Notes: generated from the letters alone by a model not told the origin. Shown: positions 44,913 through 54,210, counted from the stretch's first letter. The stretch: DNA of 64,000 nucleotides from Paraburkholderia sp. CNPSo 3274 (GCF_024206475.1 NZ_JAMBPR010000009.1:100620-164619), one strand, 5' to 3'. Program-made: numbers and translations.

Positions 44913-45716
44913 TCAGCTAATCAGAAATCCGCCATCGAGCGTAATCGACTGGCCCGTCATATAGCGGCCCGACGGGCCTGCAAGGTACAAGACCGCTGCG
45001 GCGATGTCGGCGGGATCTCCCCATCCAAGTGGCAAGCGTCGCTCTGCGTCTGTACCGGGTCCCGTGAGCTTTCCCGTCTTCAGGCGAGCCTGCGTGTCGG
45101 GGTGAAACTGAACCTTGCCAGGCACTGCGCCGGGAAGCACGCAGTTGATGAGAATCTGTTCAGGGGCATAGTCGAGCGCCGCGGAGCGGACCAATCCCGT
45201 TACGCCGGCTCGTGCAGCGCCGTAAGCGCCATTCCCGTTGAGGACGGCATGCATGGCTCCCATAGTGGTCACGTTCACAATACGACCACCCCGGCCTGCG
45301 ACGAGCATGTGCTTGATCGCTTCTCGCATGCAAAAGAACACGGATTTCAGGTCGATCGACATGACTTCGTCCCAGGCTGCCTCGGAAAAATCCGTGAGCG
45401 GTCCGTTATTGGTCATCGCCGCGCAATTGACCACGATATCGGGGCTCCCCCAAGTCGCGTGCACTTGTTCGAACAACGCAATGACGGAGGCTTCGCGTTC
45501 CACGTCTGCCTCAATGGCGATGACTTCTCCGCCTGCCGAAAGGATTCTGTCGACGACAGGTTGCACGTGCGCCGCACGGTGATCCGCGATCACAACCCTC
45601 GCGCCGGCCTCGGCCAATACAGGGGCGATATCGATGCTGGAATTGTGTCCCTTGTCGGTAACGACAGCGACTTTTCCGCTGATGCCGAACAGCCGTTCAA
45701 GCACGGTCGTGGTCAT
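44913..45716 (-). CDS. SDR-fold protein with degenerate cofactor and catalytic motifs
   Basis: 267 aa, aligned by eye with its neighbour over the full length. The glycine loop TGxxxGxG is replaced by TDKGHNSS, the catalytic Ser motif reads NVTTMGAMHA, and the Tyr-x3-Lys motif reads YGAARAG with Arg for Lys. The C-terminus YMTGQSITLDGGFLIS is normal. It may bind no nucleotide and act as a partner of the active SDR downstream, or use altered chemistry. It is the first gene of the minus-strand SDR-SDR-ferredoxin-P450 operon. Confidence 0.85.
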   Translation of the reverse strand: MTTTVLERLFGISGKVAVVTDKGHNSSIDIAPVLAEAGARVVIADHRAAHVQPVVDRILSAGGEVIAIEADVEREASVIALFEQVHATWGSPDIVVNCAAMTNNGPLTDFSEAAWDEVMSIDLKSVFFCMREAIKHMLVAGRGGRIVNVTTMGAMHAVLNGNGAYGAARAGVTGLVRSAALDYAPEQILINCVLPGAVPGKVQFHPDTQARLKTGKLTGPGTDAERRLPLGWGDPADIAAAVLYLAGPSGRYMTGQSITLDGGFLIS

Positions 45717-46029
45717 CGGGTTGTCTCCTGTGGGGGGTGCTTGTAGGGCTTTTTACGAATTCTAGCGACAACGTTCGGTACCCACTGGTTACCGTAAGGA
45801 ACAATTAGAGTGACTAATTTTCACTAACTTAGGTCGGGCAGAACGGGCAGGGCTCGAGTCGCGACGCGATTGCGGAGCCAGCAACCGGGCGAAAGCTGTT
45901 CACAAAAATACGCACGCCGTTCTAGATTTGTAACAATGATGCCAGCCGGGAGTTCCCTTGTTGCGAGCGTCCGGACGTGCCGCGCAACATGCGCGTGAAC
46001 TCACATGCACTTCTCAGGAGCGCGTCAAC
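45717..46029. other. Divergent promoter region of the SDR/P450 operon and the kinase gene
   Basis: 313 bases, AT-richer than the flanks around 45760-45840. It holds the 17-bp dyad listed separately, repeated ACTAA elements, and a TCACAAA half-site at 45900-45906 that recurs at other genes of this cluster. No coding sequence is seen. Confidence 0.55.
45803..45819. promoter_or_regulatory. Inverted repeat in the divergent promoter region
   Basis: AATTAG and CTAATT flank AGTGA, a perfect 6-bp dyad, 86 bp before the minus-strand SDR start and about 210 bp before the kinase start. Candidate operator. Confidence 0.45.
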
Positions 46030-47172
46030 ATGTCTATTTCGAGCAATAGTCGGGCGTTGATTGAGTCGAATGGATCGAGCCCAGATGCCGAAAGACTCCC
46101 ATTGGACGTCGAGGAAATTACGCCGTCGTGGCTGACGTCGGCGCTCGCTCGCGGTCATGAGGGCGTGGCGGTCGAATCACTCGCCATATGCGATGTGATG
46201 TACGGAACCGCCACCAAAGTCAGGGTTTATCCTGCCTACAACGCAAGAGGGCGCGAGCTTGGCTTGCCGGAGTCGTTGATCGTGAAGGGCGGTTTCGTTC
46301 CCGAGTATCGGAATCTGAACGCCTACATATACGAATACGAGGCCAGGTTCTTCAAGGAAGTCCATCCTCACTTGCACGCGAATGTTCCGGCCAGCTTCTA
46401 CGCAGAGACGGATGGTCGAAGCGGGCAGTCTATCGTGATCCTCGAAGATCTACGTTCGCGGGACGTTGAATTCTGTCGCGTCCAGAAGCCGCTGACATTT
46501 GCGCAGGCCGCGGCGAATCTGGACGCGCAAGCGCGTTGGCACGCGCAGTTCTGGCAATCGCTGGCGCTCGATAACGATGGCGAACTAGCCTGGCTCGCAC
46601 CGCAGGATCCACTCCCCGACGGCGAGTCAGGCACTTATCACCGGGGTCAGTTAAAACCCGATATTTTCGCGAGTTATACGCAAATGCCGCGCGGCGCTGC
46701 CTTGCCGAAGCGGTTTCATGATCGGGACTGGATGGAGCACGCGTTGCTCGATCTGCGCGCATTCGACCGTATCGGGCCAATGACGCTTCTCCACGGCGAC
46801 GTTCACCTCGGAAATCTGTATTTCGACCGCGATGGCACGCCTGGCTTTCTCGACTGGCAGTCGTATCGACGTGGACCGTGGGCCCATGATGTCACGTATT
46901 TCCTGATCTCGGCATTGGACATTGCGGATCGACCACGATGGGAGCGAGCGTTGCTTGAGCACTATCTCGAGCGGCTTGCGTTTCACGGCGTGAACAACCC
47001 GCCCTCACTTGAAGGCGCGCTCGACGCGTATCGGCGGCACATCGTCTATGGGCTGTTTTTCTGGCTCGTGAACCCCGTGGAATGGCAAGTGGAAGTCAAC
47101 AATTGTGCCGTTGCGCCGCGATTCGCGATGGCAGCGCTCGATCACGAGATCTATGACCTGATGGGTCGGTAA
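46030..47172 (+). CDS. APH-fold phosphotransferase (aminoglycoside/ecdysteroid kinase-like)
   Basis: A 380-aa kinase-like protein. The catalytic Brenner loop is HGDVHLGNLYFD, the Mg-binding DFG-equivalent is FLDWQSYRRGPW, and an N-lobe Lys is in SLIVKGGFVPEY. CAGGAG precedes the ATG at 46030. In actinobacteria and proteobacteria, proteins of this subgroup are frequent in steroid, terpene and aromatic catabolic loci where they are thought to phosphorylate an alcohol. It is divergent from the SDR/P450 operon. Confidence 0.87.
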   Translation: MSISSNSRALIESNGSSPDAERLPLDVEEITPSWLTSALARGHEGVAVESLAICDVMYGTATKVRVYPAYNARGRELGLPESLIVKGGFVPEYRNLNAYIYEYEARFFKEVHPHLHANVPASFYAETDGRSGQSIVILEDLRSRDVEFCRVQKPLTFAQAAANLDAQARWHAQFWQSLALDNDGELAWLAPQDPLPDGESGTYHRGQLKPDIFASYTQMPRGAALPKRFHDRDWMEHALLDLRAFDRIGPMTLLHGDVHLGNLYFDRDGTPGFLDWQSYRRGPWAHDVTYFLISALDIADRPRWERALLEHYLERLAFHGVNNPPSLEGALDAYRRHIVYGLFFWLVNPVEWQVEVNNCAVAPRFAMAALDHEIYDLMGR

Positions 47173-47265
47173 TCTTCGGTGGCGTTGAGCGGCACAGCCA
47201 GGCGTGCCGCTACCAATGCCGCGTTGAGTATGGCGCTTGACGCGGTCTCCTCGTCAGAGTACATT

Positions 47266-47286
47266 TTTGTGACCATCATTCACAAA
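47266..47286. promoter_or_regulatory. 21-bp perfect inverted repeat upstream of the AveC-like gene
   Basis: TTTGTGA-N7-TCACAAA, 33 bp before the AveC-like start. A second dyad, CATCATTC-N8-GAATGATG, overlaps it (47274-47297). The half-site recurs near the starts of four other genes of this cluster. Confidence 0.6.
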
Positions 47287-47319
47287 TATGAATGATGCGA
47301 TAATAATGAGGAGGCAAGC

Positions 47320-48267
47320 ATGTTGGAGATGGTCGCTCGACGCAGCACGACCTGGCACAGGGTGTATGCGTGGGCTGCGCTCGGCGCGCTTTTCGCATTT
47401 GCACAAACCTACGCCTACGTGGCATGGATTCGTTCGGAGGACTTCCGCCCTGTCGATTTGGGCGCGGACCCGATTCCGGAATCCGTAAGGACGACGATCG
47501 ACCATTACCAGCGGATCAGCGTGCTGACATTGATTCCGGTAGCAATCTGGTTCGTCTACGGAATCGTCAAAAGCCGCCGCATCGACGCGGTGCGGCTCAT
47601 GATGATCGGCTGGCTCTCGGCATACTGGCTCGATCCGTGGCTGGACTTCCTTAGGCCGATGTTCACGTATAACGCCTATGCACTGAATTTCGGCTGCTGG
47701 TGCCGTTTCATTCCGTTCTGGCAATCGCCGCATGCGCGTATTGCTGAGCCCATCCTGATCGACGCGCCAAGCTATTTCTACACGTTCACGGGTACGGCAG
47801 TGGTCGCGCTGTGGGCGATGCGTGCAGTCCGCAAGCATTGGCCTCGCGCAGGTAACGTTGGACTCACGCTCGCGGGCTTCGCCGCCATCTGGTTGACGAT
47901 GGGCTTTCTCGACATCGCTGCTAGCCGCTTCATGGGATTCGACGCGTGGCCGGGCGCGTTTCAGCGTGTTTCCTTCTGGGGCGGCCACTACTACCAGTTT
48001 CCGGTGTACGAGTTCCTGCTGTTTCCGACAGCCTTCGTGGCTTCTGCGTTCCTTTTGATGAGCGTCGACAACAACGGATACACCGCGATCGAGCGAGGCG
48101 TCGATCGTCTCGAGTGCCATTCAGCGGTTCGCACGGCACTACGCGTGTTGGTATTCGTCGCGTTTTGCAACGTACTGAACCTTGCCTACACGACTGCGAT
48201 GGGTGTGCACGCGGTATATGCCGATCCGTGGCCGCAGGATATGCCGAGTTGGCTGGCCAATCGATGA
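47320..48267 (+). CDS. AveC family (spirocyclase-like) integral membrane protein
   Basis: 315 aa with about seven hydrophobic spans (VYAWAALGALFAFAQTYAYV, VLTLIPVAIWFVYGIV, MMIGWLSAYWLDPWLDF, VGLTLAGFAAIWLTMGFLDI, FPVYEFLLFPTAFVASAFLL). Conserved polar segments between spans, such as YWLDPWLDFLRP, FGCWCRFIPFW and FWGGHYYQFPVYE, match the AveC-like family as I recall it. AveC of Streptomyces avermitilis forms the spiroketal of avermectin; bacterial relatives are uncharacterised. GAGGAGG precedes the ATG. Its stop overlaps the next start (ATGA). Confidence 0.78.
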   Translation: MLEMVARRSTTWHRVYAWAALGALFAFAQTYAYVAWIRSEDFRPVDLGADPIPESVRTTIDHYQRISVLTLIPVAIWFVYGIVKSRRIDAVRLMMIGWLSAYWLDPWLDFLRPMFTYNAYALNFGCWCRFIPFWQSPHARIAEPILIDAPSYFYTFTGTAVVALWAMRAVRKHWPRAGNVGLTLAGFAAIWLTMGFLDIAASRFMGFDAWPGAFQRVSFWGGHYYQFPVYEFLLFPTAFVASAFLLMSVDNNGYTAIERGVDRLECHSAVRTALRVLVFVAFCNVLNLAYTTAMGVHAVYADPWPQDMPSWLANR

Positions 48268-49139
48268 CGAACCGCGACGCCCAGCGCTTCAACAACGTCG
48301 AGTATCGCGTAGAAGACGAGGTGGCCATCGTCACGATGAGCCATCCGCCGGTCAACGGGTTGGGTCTCGGAGTCCGTCGTGGACTTGTCGCTGCGTTCGA
48401 AGCGGCGCGGCACGATGTGCAGGTTCGCGCAATCGTGCTCAATGGCAGCGGCCGCGGTTTCTGCGCAGGCGGTGATATCCGCGAATTCGGCACGCCCGCA
48501 GCGGCGGCGGCCCCAGCGTTGTCGCTGCACGTTCATCCGGCTATCGAGGCGAGCGAGAAGCCGGTTGTCGCCGCAATCCACGGATTTGCCGTTGGTGGAG
48601 GGCTGGAAACCGCGCTGGTCTGCCACTACCGGCTTGTGGCGGACAATGCACAGATAGGTCTGCCGGAGTGCAAGCTTGGTGTGATCCCTTTGTCCGGGAC
48701 GCAGCGTTTGCCGCGCGTGCTAGGCCTCGCAAAGTCGATCGAATTCATTCTCGGTGCGCAAATCGTGCCCGCGAGTACGTTCGCTGGAACAGCGCTATTC
48801 GACCGAATCGTCGAGGGCGATGAGCAACAAGTGTTGCGCCTGGCGATTGAACTGGCGCGAGAGAAGATCGGGAGCGCGACGTTGCCATTGATACGCCGGC
48901 TGCTATTGCCGGATCACGATCCGGTTACTGTTGTCGCTGAGGCGCGCGCACGCCTTGCCTGTGGCGATGCCATAGAAAGCAAGTGCCTGGATGCCATCGC
49001 TGCCGCCGCCGAATCGGCTGATTTCGAGGCGGGCCTGGCCGCGGCGCGCGGGATCTACGATCAACTCGCTTCGTCCGATGAGGTGTCGAGGCAGCGAGAT
49101 CGCTTTTTCAAGTCGCGTCAGGACGGCCCTGCGCAATAA
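48264..49139 (+). CDS. Enoyl-CoA hydratase/isomerase family protein
   Basis: A 291-aa crotonase. Oxyanion loops: IVLNGSGRGFCAGGDIREFG and AIHGFAVGGGLETALVCHYR; second active-site helix IGLPECKLGVIPLSGTQRLP with Glu at the usual first position. The start overlaps the AveC-like stop by 4 bases, so the two are coupled. It converges with the acyl-CoA synthetase gene and probably acts in CoA-thioester degradation of the cluster's substrate. Confidence 0.9.
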   Translation: MTNRDAQRFNNVEYRVEDEVAIVTMSHPPVNGLGLGVRRGLVAAFEAARHDVQVRAIVLNGSGRGFCAGGDIREFGTPAAAAAPALSLHVHPAIEASEKPVVAAIHGFAVGGGLETALVCHYRLVADNAQIGLPECKLGVIPLSGTQRLPRVLGLAKSIEFILGAQIVPASTFAGTALFDRIVEGDEQQVLRLAIELAREKIGSATLPLIRRLLLPDHDPVTVVAEARARLACGDAIESKCLDAIAAAAESADFEAGLAAARGIYDQLASSDEVSRQRDRFFKSRQDGPAQ

Positions 49140-49157
49140 GCGCCGAGCGAACTGCCG

Positions 49158-50738
49158 CTATGTGGAAAGCTGCTTGCGCAGATCGCCCTTTCGTACTTTT
49201 CCCGATGGCGTGCGCGGCAGTTCTGCAACGATGCAAAGGTGCTCGGGGGTCTTTTGCTTCGCCACGCCCGCAGCGGCAAAGTGGGTCTGAACTGCGCTCA
49301 GGTTGAGCGTCGTGTGTTCGCGCAAGACCACCACGGCACAGACCTTTTCTCCGTATCGGGGGTCGGGTTGCGCCACGACGGCGACATCGCGCACTGCGGG
49401 GTGAGTGGCAAGCACGCGCTCGACTTCGAGCGACGAGATGTTTTCTCCACCGCGAATCACGATGTCCTTTTTCCTGTCGGTGATGGTCAGGCAACTGCGT
49501 TCGTCGAGATGGCCGATATCGCCAGTCCGGAACCATCCGTCGCGAGTGAAGGCCGCTGCATTAAGCGCTGGATCGGTATAACCGACGAACAACTCCGGTC
49601 CCTTGATGAGAATCTCCCCGTCATGTCCCGCAGGCAGGTCGCGATCCAACTCGTCGACAACGCGCACCTGCGAGCCGGGCTGAACGCGCCCGTCAGTATT
49701 GGCCCGGACGTCAAATGGCGAATCGGCCCAACCAACGCTCACCGTGGAATGCTCGGTCAACCCATACGCGCGTGTTCCCGTGAATCCCGCGCGATCGGCG
49801 AGGGCGACGTGCTCGGGCGTGACGCCCGTGCCGCCCAGACCGTAAGAAACGAGCGAGGCCAGGCTGTGGCCATCGCGGCGGCCGGCATCGAGGAGTCCTT
49901 GAAGATGGAACGGCGTGCCACCCGAAAGGCGTACGCGATGCTCTTCGATGAGTCGCGCCGCGAGCGAGGCGTCCCATCGATCCATGAACACCATCTCGGT
50001 GCCCGTGACGAACGGGCGCAACAGAAAATTGAAGCCCGCGATATGCCCGGCGGGGAAGGGCGTGAGGTAAGGCCCTGGCCCGTCGATGAACGGAATCTGC
50101 CACTCTGCGCCCACAGTGCGATGAGAATGCTGAACGCCTTTGGGTGAAGCCGTCGTCCCCGACGTGTACAGCAGCAGGCAGATGTCTTCCGACTTTGGCG
50201 CTTCAGCAGGATGCTGATCATGCGTTGTTGCCGCGAGTCGTTGCAGCGCATCGAACGTGATGCCGTTCGAGGGCGCTCGATTGCCGACTACGATAACGCG
50301 TTCCAGGTCGGGTGGGGCGCCCAGCGCTGCGACACGCTCCAGATAGTCTGTGCCGCACCAGAGGTCGGGCACGCAAAGAAGTCGGGCGCGCGATTGCCGA
50401 AGGATGAAGCCGACTTCGGCTGGACCGTAGATGTGAACGATCGGCACGAGCACGGCACCAATCTCGAGCGCGGCCAGGTACAGAAGCGCAGTCTCGCGCT
50501 GCGTGGGGAGCTGTATCGCGATCACATCGCCTCGATGCAGGCCGATCGCTCGCAGCGCCTTGCCTATTTCTCTCGCGTCGCGCAGCAGGGACTGCGTGGT
50601 ACACGTGTAGGCGCCGCCTTGGGTATGAAAATGGAGCGGCGTGGCGCCGTGCTGTTCGACGGCGCGCGCGATCAGGGCCGAGAGAGGCAGCTCATTCGAC
50701 CATGGTGCAGTTGTCGATTCGCGCATGTTGGGTCTCAT
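49158..50738 (-). CDS. Acyl-CoA synthetase (AMP-forming)
   Basis: A 526-aa ANL-superfamily ligase. P-loop LLLYTSGTTASPKGVQ, A5 motif GTRAYGLTEHS, A7 WFRTGDIGHLDE, A8 DRKKDIVIRGGENIS and the A10 Lys in RTPSGKVRKGDLR are present, so it is complete. It adenylates and thioesterifies a carboxylic acid. Its start overlaps the stop of the alpha/beta hydrolase (ATGA), so hydrolase and ligase are made together: an ester or lactone hydrolysis followed by CoA activation is plausible. Confidence 0.92.
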   Translation of the reverse strand: MRPNMRESTTAPWSNELPLSALIARAVEQHGATPLHFHTQGGAYTCTTQSLLRDAREIGKALRAIGLHRGDVIAIQLPTQRETALLYLAALEIGAVLVPIVHIYGPAEVGFILRQSRARLLCVPDLWCGTDYLERVAALGAPPDLERVIVVGNRAPSNGITFDALQRLAATTHDQHPAEAPKSEDICLLLYTSGTTASPKGVQHSHRTVGAEWQIPFIDGPGPYLTPFPAGHIAGFNFLLRPFVTGTEMVFMDRWDASLAARLIEEHRVRLSGGTPFHLQGLLDAGRRDGHSLASLVSYGLGGTGVTPEHVALADRAGFTGTRAYGLTEHSTVSVGWADSPFDVRANTDGRVQPGSQVRVVDELDRDLPAGHDGEILIKGPELFVGYTDPALNAAAFTRDGWFRTGDIGHLDERSCLTITDRKKDIVIRGGENISSLEVERVLATHPAVRDVAVVAQPDPRYGEKVCAVVVLREHTTLNLSAVQTHFAAAGVAKQKTPEHLCIVAELPRTPSGKVRKGDLRKQLST

Positions 50739-51583
50739 GCCAGCAATGCTCGCAAGAGGCTGACCAGCGCGAGTGGCTGGTCAAGCATCATGTGATGGCC
50801 TGCGCGCGGCATCGTGATGGGTCCCTTCGCGCCGGGAATTGCCCCGACGATGTGGCGCGCGCGATCCGCGCTGACCACGCTGCTGCACTCGGCGTGAACG
50901 TAGCTGACGGGGACCGTGACGCGGGTCAGCAGGTCTTCCTCGCCTTCGACCGGCTGGAGATCCCGCAGCTTCGGGTCGAAGCGCCATACCCAGCCGTCGG
51001 AGGTTTGGCGAAGCGATGTTTGCGCAAGATGTTCGAGAAGCCACGGCTCGCAATCCTGCTCTGGGATGAGGCGAAACCGGCTGACTGCGGTATGCCAGTC
51101 CGGATAGGGGCGCGGAGGCGGACGCCGTTCCACGGCAGGCAAGCTATCGCCGCGTAGCATGAAATACGAATCGAGCACGATGGCGTGCGAGAGACGATCG
51201 GGAAAAGTCGCGCAGGCCTGCAGGAGACGCGATCCGCCGAAGCTGTGGCCGACCGCGACGCACGGACCGCGGCCGATTGCATCCACGACGGCTACGAGGT
51301 CGCGCACGAAAATGTCTGCGCTGTATTCCTGCCTGTAGCCGCTGTCACCCATCCCGCTGAAATCCAGAGCGAACACGCGGAAGCGATCGGTGAAGAACGG
51401 TGCAATGAAGTCCCACCAATGCGTGTGTCCCAGAAAGCCGTGCGCGAAGACGAGTGGAGGCTTGTCCGTGTCTGCGGCGTTCCAGGAGACATAGTGCACT
51501 GCAGCCCCGCCGGCTTCCGTGAAATGGGAGCGGCGTGGCTGGCTCATGGCGAGATCGAACCAGGAGGGAACACTGACATTCAT
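50735..51583 (-). CDS. Alpha/beta hydrolase
   Basis: 282 aa. Nucleophile elbow VAVGHSFGGSRLL, oxyanion HGFLGHTHWWD, catalytic His in PRAGHHMMLDQP, and an Asp/Glu region VSYVHAECSS. The start MNVSVPSW follows a GGAAGAG; an in-frame TTG farther up is less likely. It lies between the NmrA-like gene and the acyl-CoA synthetase on the same strand. It is of the esterase, C-C hydrolase or epoxide hydrolase kind; the substrate is unknown. Confidence 0.88.
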   Translation of the reverse strand: MNVSVPSWFDLAMSQPRRSHFTEAGGAAVHYVSWNAADTDKPPLVFAHGFLGHTHWWDFIAPFFTDRFRVFALDFSGMGDSGYRQEYSADIFVRDLVAVVDAIGRGPCVAVGHSFGGSRLLQACATFPDRLSHAIVLDSYFMLRGDSLPAVERRPPPRPYPDWHTAVSRFRLIPEQDCEPWLLEHLAQTSLRQTSDGWVWRFDPKLRDLQPVEGEEDLLTRVTVPVSYVHAECSSVVSADRARHIVGAIPGAKGPITMPRAGHHMMLDQPLALVSLLRALLA

Positions 51584-51623
51584 TGCGGCTCTTCCATTAC
51601 GCAAGGATTGTTTCGCAAATCAA

Positions 51624-52541
51624 TTAGACGAGTTTGATGTGCCGTCGATTCGCGTCGATCCAATCCGTCATCGAGGTCAGCTCGATACCACGTTCGGAGA
51701 GCGAATCGATGTCGACGCGATACCCGACCGCGTTGATCCATTCCTGCGCATTCACCCAGCCTGGTGCGAGGCCCTTTGCCCGCGCTTCGTCCGGCGAGAC
51801 GTGCGAAACGCCAATCTGTGTGCCAAGAACCTGGCCGAGGCGAGTTCCCACTTCAGACATCGTGAGTTTCTCCGAAGCCAGCGGCACAGTCTCACCATGC
51901 CAGCGTTGCGCATCGTTGAGCGCGCCGGCTGCGAGCGCCCCCACGTCGTCGGCGGCAATCCAGTCGAGCCGGGAGTCGGGCAGCAACGCGCTGAGCAGCA
52001 AGCCGTCGCGCAAGTGCGGGAACATCGCGCGTGCTTTCGGCTCAGCGAGATTGTCCATCATGAATGCAGGTTGCAAGACCGTCCACGATTCGAAACCCGC
52101 AGAGCGAACGGCTTCTTCGACGTCCCATTTGTCTGTCCAGTATTTTTGATTCCAGCGCTTCTCGTTCCAGCCCGGAAACGTCAAATGATTGCCTGCCTGC
52201 GCCACGGAGGTGTGAACGAATTGCTGGACGCCCGCGTTGCGCGCCGCGTCGACGAGCGCGAAACCCTGGCGGCGCTCCCTGTCGCTGCGATCGAAGTCGG
52301 GGAGGAGAACGGAAAAGACGGAGCGGACACCTTTCATCGCTTTTTCGAGCGACTCACGGTCGTCCAGATCCCCCCTTACGCCCTGCGCATTCAATTCGAC
52401 GAGCGCCCGCGCAGCCGACGAGTCTGGATCTCGCGTCAGGAAGCGCACCGTACGTCCGGCCGCAAGGAGGCGGCGAGCCGTGGCACCTCCTTGCGCGCCT
52501 GTAGCGCCGATGACGAGTATCACGTCGGATGATTCGGTCAT
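51624..52541 (-). CDS. NmrA-like NAD(P)-binding protein
   Basis: A 305-aa atypical SDR. N-terminal loop VIGATGAQGGATARRLL, RFLTRDP at strand 2 (Arg, NADP-type), TSVAQAGNH in place of an active-site Tyr motif. NmrA/HSCARG relatives are redox sensors or quinone/isoflavone-like reductases. 40 bp separate it from the hydrolase. An inverted repeat lies upstream at 52.65 kb. Confidence 0.87.
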   Translation of the reverse strand: MTESSDVILVIGATGAQGGATARRLLAAGRTVRFLTRDPDSSAARALVELNAQGVRGDLDDRESLEKAMKGVRSVFSVLLPDFDRSDRERRQGFALVDAARNAGVQQFVHTSVAQAGNHLTFPGWNEKRWNQKYWTDKWDVEEAVRSAGFESWTVLQPAFMMDNLAEPKARAMFPHLRDGLLLSALLPDSRLDWIAADDVGALAAGALNDAQRWHGETVPLASEKLTMSEVGTRLGQVLGTQIGVSHVSPDEARAKGLAPGWVNAQEWINAVGYRVDIDSLSERGIELTSMTDWIDANRRHIKLV

Positions 52542-52648
52542 GACTTTTCCGGTGGTCGAACTATAAAGCTAGGCCAGCCGTATCGTGGCTGGGCGCGTAG
52601 CGCACGAAGTCACTAACCAGGCAACAGGCCATTGCAGAGACACCTGCA

Positions 52649-52678
52649 ATCGTGCTGATGTTCTAATATTAGCACGAT
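52649..52678. promoter_or_regulatory. Inverted repeat between PhyH-type dioxygenase and NmrA-like gene
   Basis: ATCGTGCT and AGCACGAT (perfect 8-bp arms, 14-base loop), with a nested CTAATATTAG palindrome and two direct GATGTTC copies. It lies 108 bp upstream of the NmrA start. It could be an operator or a terminator stem of the dioxygenase gene, but no U-tract is seen. Confidence 0.45.
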
Positions 52679-52757
52679 GTTCAGAAAATATGCTGGTGAC
52701 GAAATCCGGGCGATAAAGCGGAAAGGCGAAGCTTCGTCTTTCCGCGTGGTGGCACGA

Positions 52758-53741
52758 TCAATGCTGCGGCCGCACCGTTTGAACGAGGCCGCCTTCATGT
52801 GCGACGATCACCTCGCAGCCTGGCTGATAGACGTCGGCAATTTCGTCGCCGCGCACGCGGTTGCCCTGGAAGCCGCGCAGATAGCTCGTTTCGTCGAGCC
52901 GCAAGACATGTTCGCCATCCGCGTCGCGCACGACGATCTGTTCAGGCGCGATCGACGTCAGCGTGCCCACATAGGGCAGCCGCGGCTCGAACGGGAAACT
53001 GCCGCCTTGCGGCAGGATGCGCGTGTCGAGCGAAAGGCGGAATCGGTCCGAATGATTGCTGAGCCCAGAGTGTGGCGTGCGTCGGCTCATCAACAGGACG
53101 TCGCCCAGGCGGTAGTTCGTGCGGCGCCATGCATCTTCGGGCACGCTCGCGAGGTCGATTGGAATGATCTTGTCGCCATCCTTCTTATGCAGGCACGGAA
53201 GCTTGTGCAACCCTTCCGCTACGGCCAGTCCGCCGACTTGCGCATCGATATCGCTGAGTGGAACCCAGCAGATGATGAAATCGAGGCGGTCGCTGTAGAT
53301 CGCATCTTCGTGAATGAAGTCGAAGCGCGTGCGGTTTTTGTCGATGGCAGGCGGTGAAGTGCGGTATTCGGTAAACGGCACCCAATAAAGCGGTACGTCG
53401 AAGAGCCGCTGAAAGAACGCGCGAATTGCAGGGTCTTCCATGACGGTGCGTGCCGCACGCTGCTCATTCATTTCCTTCACGGGAAAGAAGCTGAAATTGT
53501 CGCGCTCCTTGCCGGTCCATCGCACGTCTCGATCAGTGCGGTCCACGAAACCGTGGCGGTCGAGGTGGTCGACGAGCAAACCGCGCATGCGCTCCAGCGG
53601 CTCGTGGTCCAGTACGTCGCGGAAGAACAGGTAGCCGTCTTCGTCCCACCGCTTTTGCAGTGCGGCGTGATCGCCGAGCAGATCGTTCGAAATGTTGAAC
53701 TCGCGCATCGTCGGCACGATATCCAGGATTGGTGTGCTCAC
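52758..53741 (-). CDS. Phytanoyl-CoA dioxygenase family protein
   Basis: A 327-aa Fe(II)/2-oxoglutarate oxygenase of the PhyH type. The iron facial triad is visible: His-x-Asp/Glu in FDFIHEDAIYSD and a distal His in RRTPHSGLSNHSD, followed by Arg residues (FRLSLDTR) for 2-oxoglutarate. The start is GTG with AGGAG 8 nt upstream. Such enzymes hydroxylate acyl chains, terpenoids and alkaloids. It probably shares a transcript with the CMD protein upstream (40 bp gap). Confidence 0.88.
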   Translation of the reverse strand: MSTPILDIVPTMREFNISNDLLGDHAALQKRWDEDGYLFFRDVLDHEPLERMRGLLVDHLDRHGFVDRTDRDVRWTGKERDNFSFFPVKEMNEQRAARTVMEDPAIRAFFQRLFDVPLYWVPFTEYRTSPPAIDKNRTRFDFIHEDAIYSDRLDFIICWVPLSDIDAQVGGLAVAEGLHKLPCLHKKDGDKIIPIDLASVPEDAWRRTNYRLGDVLLMSRRTPHSGLSNHSDRFRLSLDTRILPQGGSFPFEPRLPYVGTLTSIAPEQIVVRDADGEHVLRLDETSYLRGFQGNRVRGDEIADVYQPGCEVIVAHEGGLVQTVRPQH

Positions 53742-53781
53742 AAATTGTCTCCTCTTGTTGCAGGGGCGCTCTGACGCCGCC

Positions 53782-54210
53782 TCACAGCAATCCGCGTTCT
53801 TCCGAAGTGCGGGTGGTAGTGTCGATGCCCAGTTCCCTCAGCGTCTCGAGTACGGCCGTGGTGGCAGAGGCGACAGCCGGGAAGCCCGCATACGGCAGCG
53901 CCTGGATAAGCACACCTTCCAGCTCGCGAGCACTCAGACCGTTGCGCACGGCAATGCGGACGTGGTTCTTCAGTTCGAGTGTCTGCCGGCTGGCGATCAG
54001 GATGCCGAGCGTCACGAGGCTACGCTGCTTGCGCTCGAGCTTGTCGTCGCCCCATACGTCCGCGAACGCGTAATTGACGGCGAGGCGTGAAATATCGGCG
54101 CCGAAGCCGGTGGACTCGCTTGCGGTGCGCAAGCCGGCTGCCTTCTCTTCACCCATGATCTCGCCGAATACCTTTAAACCATAGGCGTGCTTTTCTTCGA
54201 GGCTCTTCAT
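53782..54210 (-). CDS. Carboxymuconolactone decarboxylase family protein
   Basis: A 142-aa CMD-fold protein of the PcaC type (KRQSLVT-like block RKQRSLVTLGILIASRQTLE, then LKNHVRIAVRNGLSARELEG and ALPYAGFPAV). It has no CxxC. MKSLEEKHAYG was chosen as start since CAGGAGA lies 6-7 nt upstream. First gene of the minus-strand run CMD-PhyH-NmrA-hydrolase-ligase, divergent from an AraC regulator. A TTTGTGA half-site lies 34 bp upstream. Confidence 0.88.
   Translation of the reverse strand: MKSLEEKHAYGLKVFGEIMGEEKAAGLRTASESTGFGADISRLAVNYAFADVWGDDKLERKQRSLVTLGILIASRQTLELKNHVRIAVRNGLSARELEGVLIQALPYAGFPAVASATTAVLETLRELGIDTTTRTSEERGLL

Noticed and set aside
50211..50795. 194-codon frame on the + strand opposite the acyl-CoA synthetase start
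   Set aside because: Antisense shadow; the synthetase frame carries all ANL motifs.
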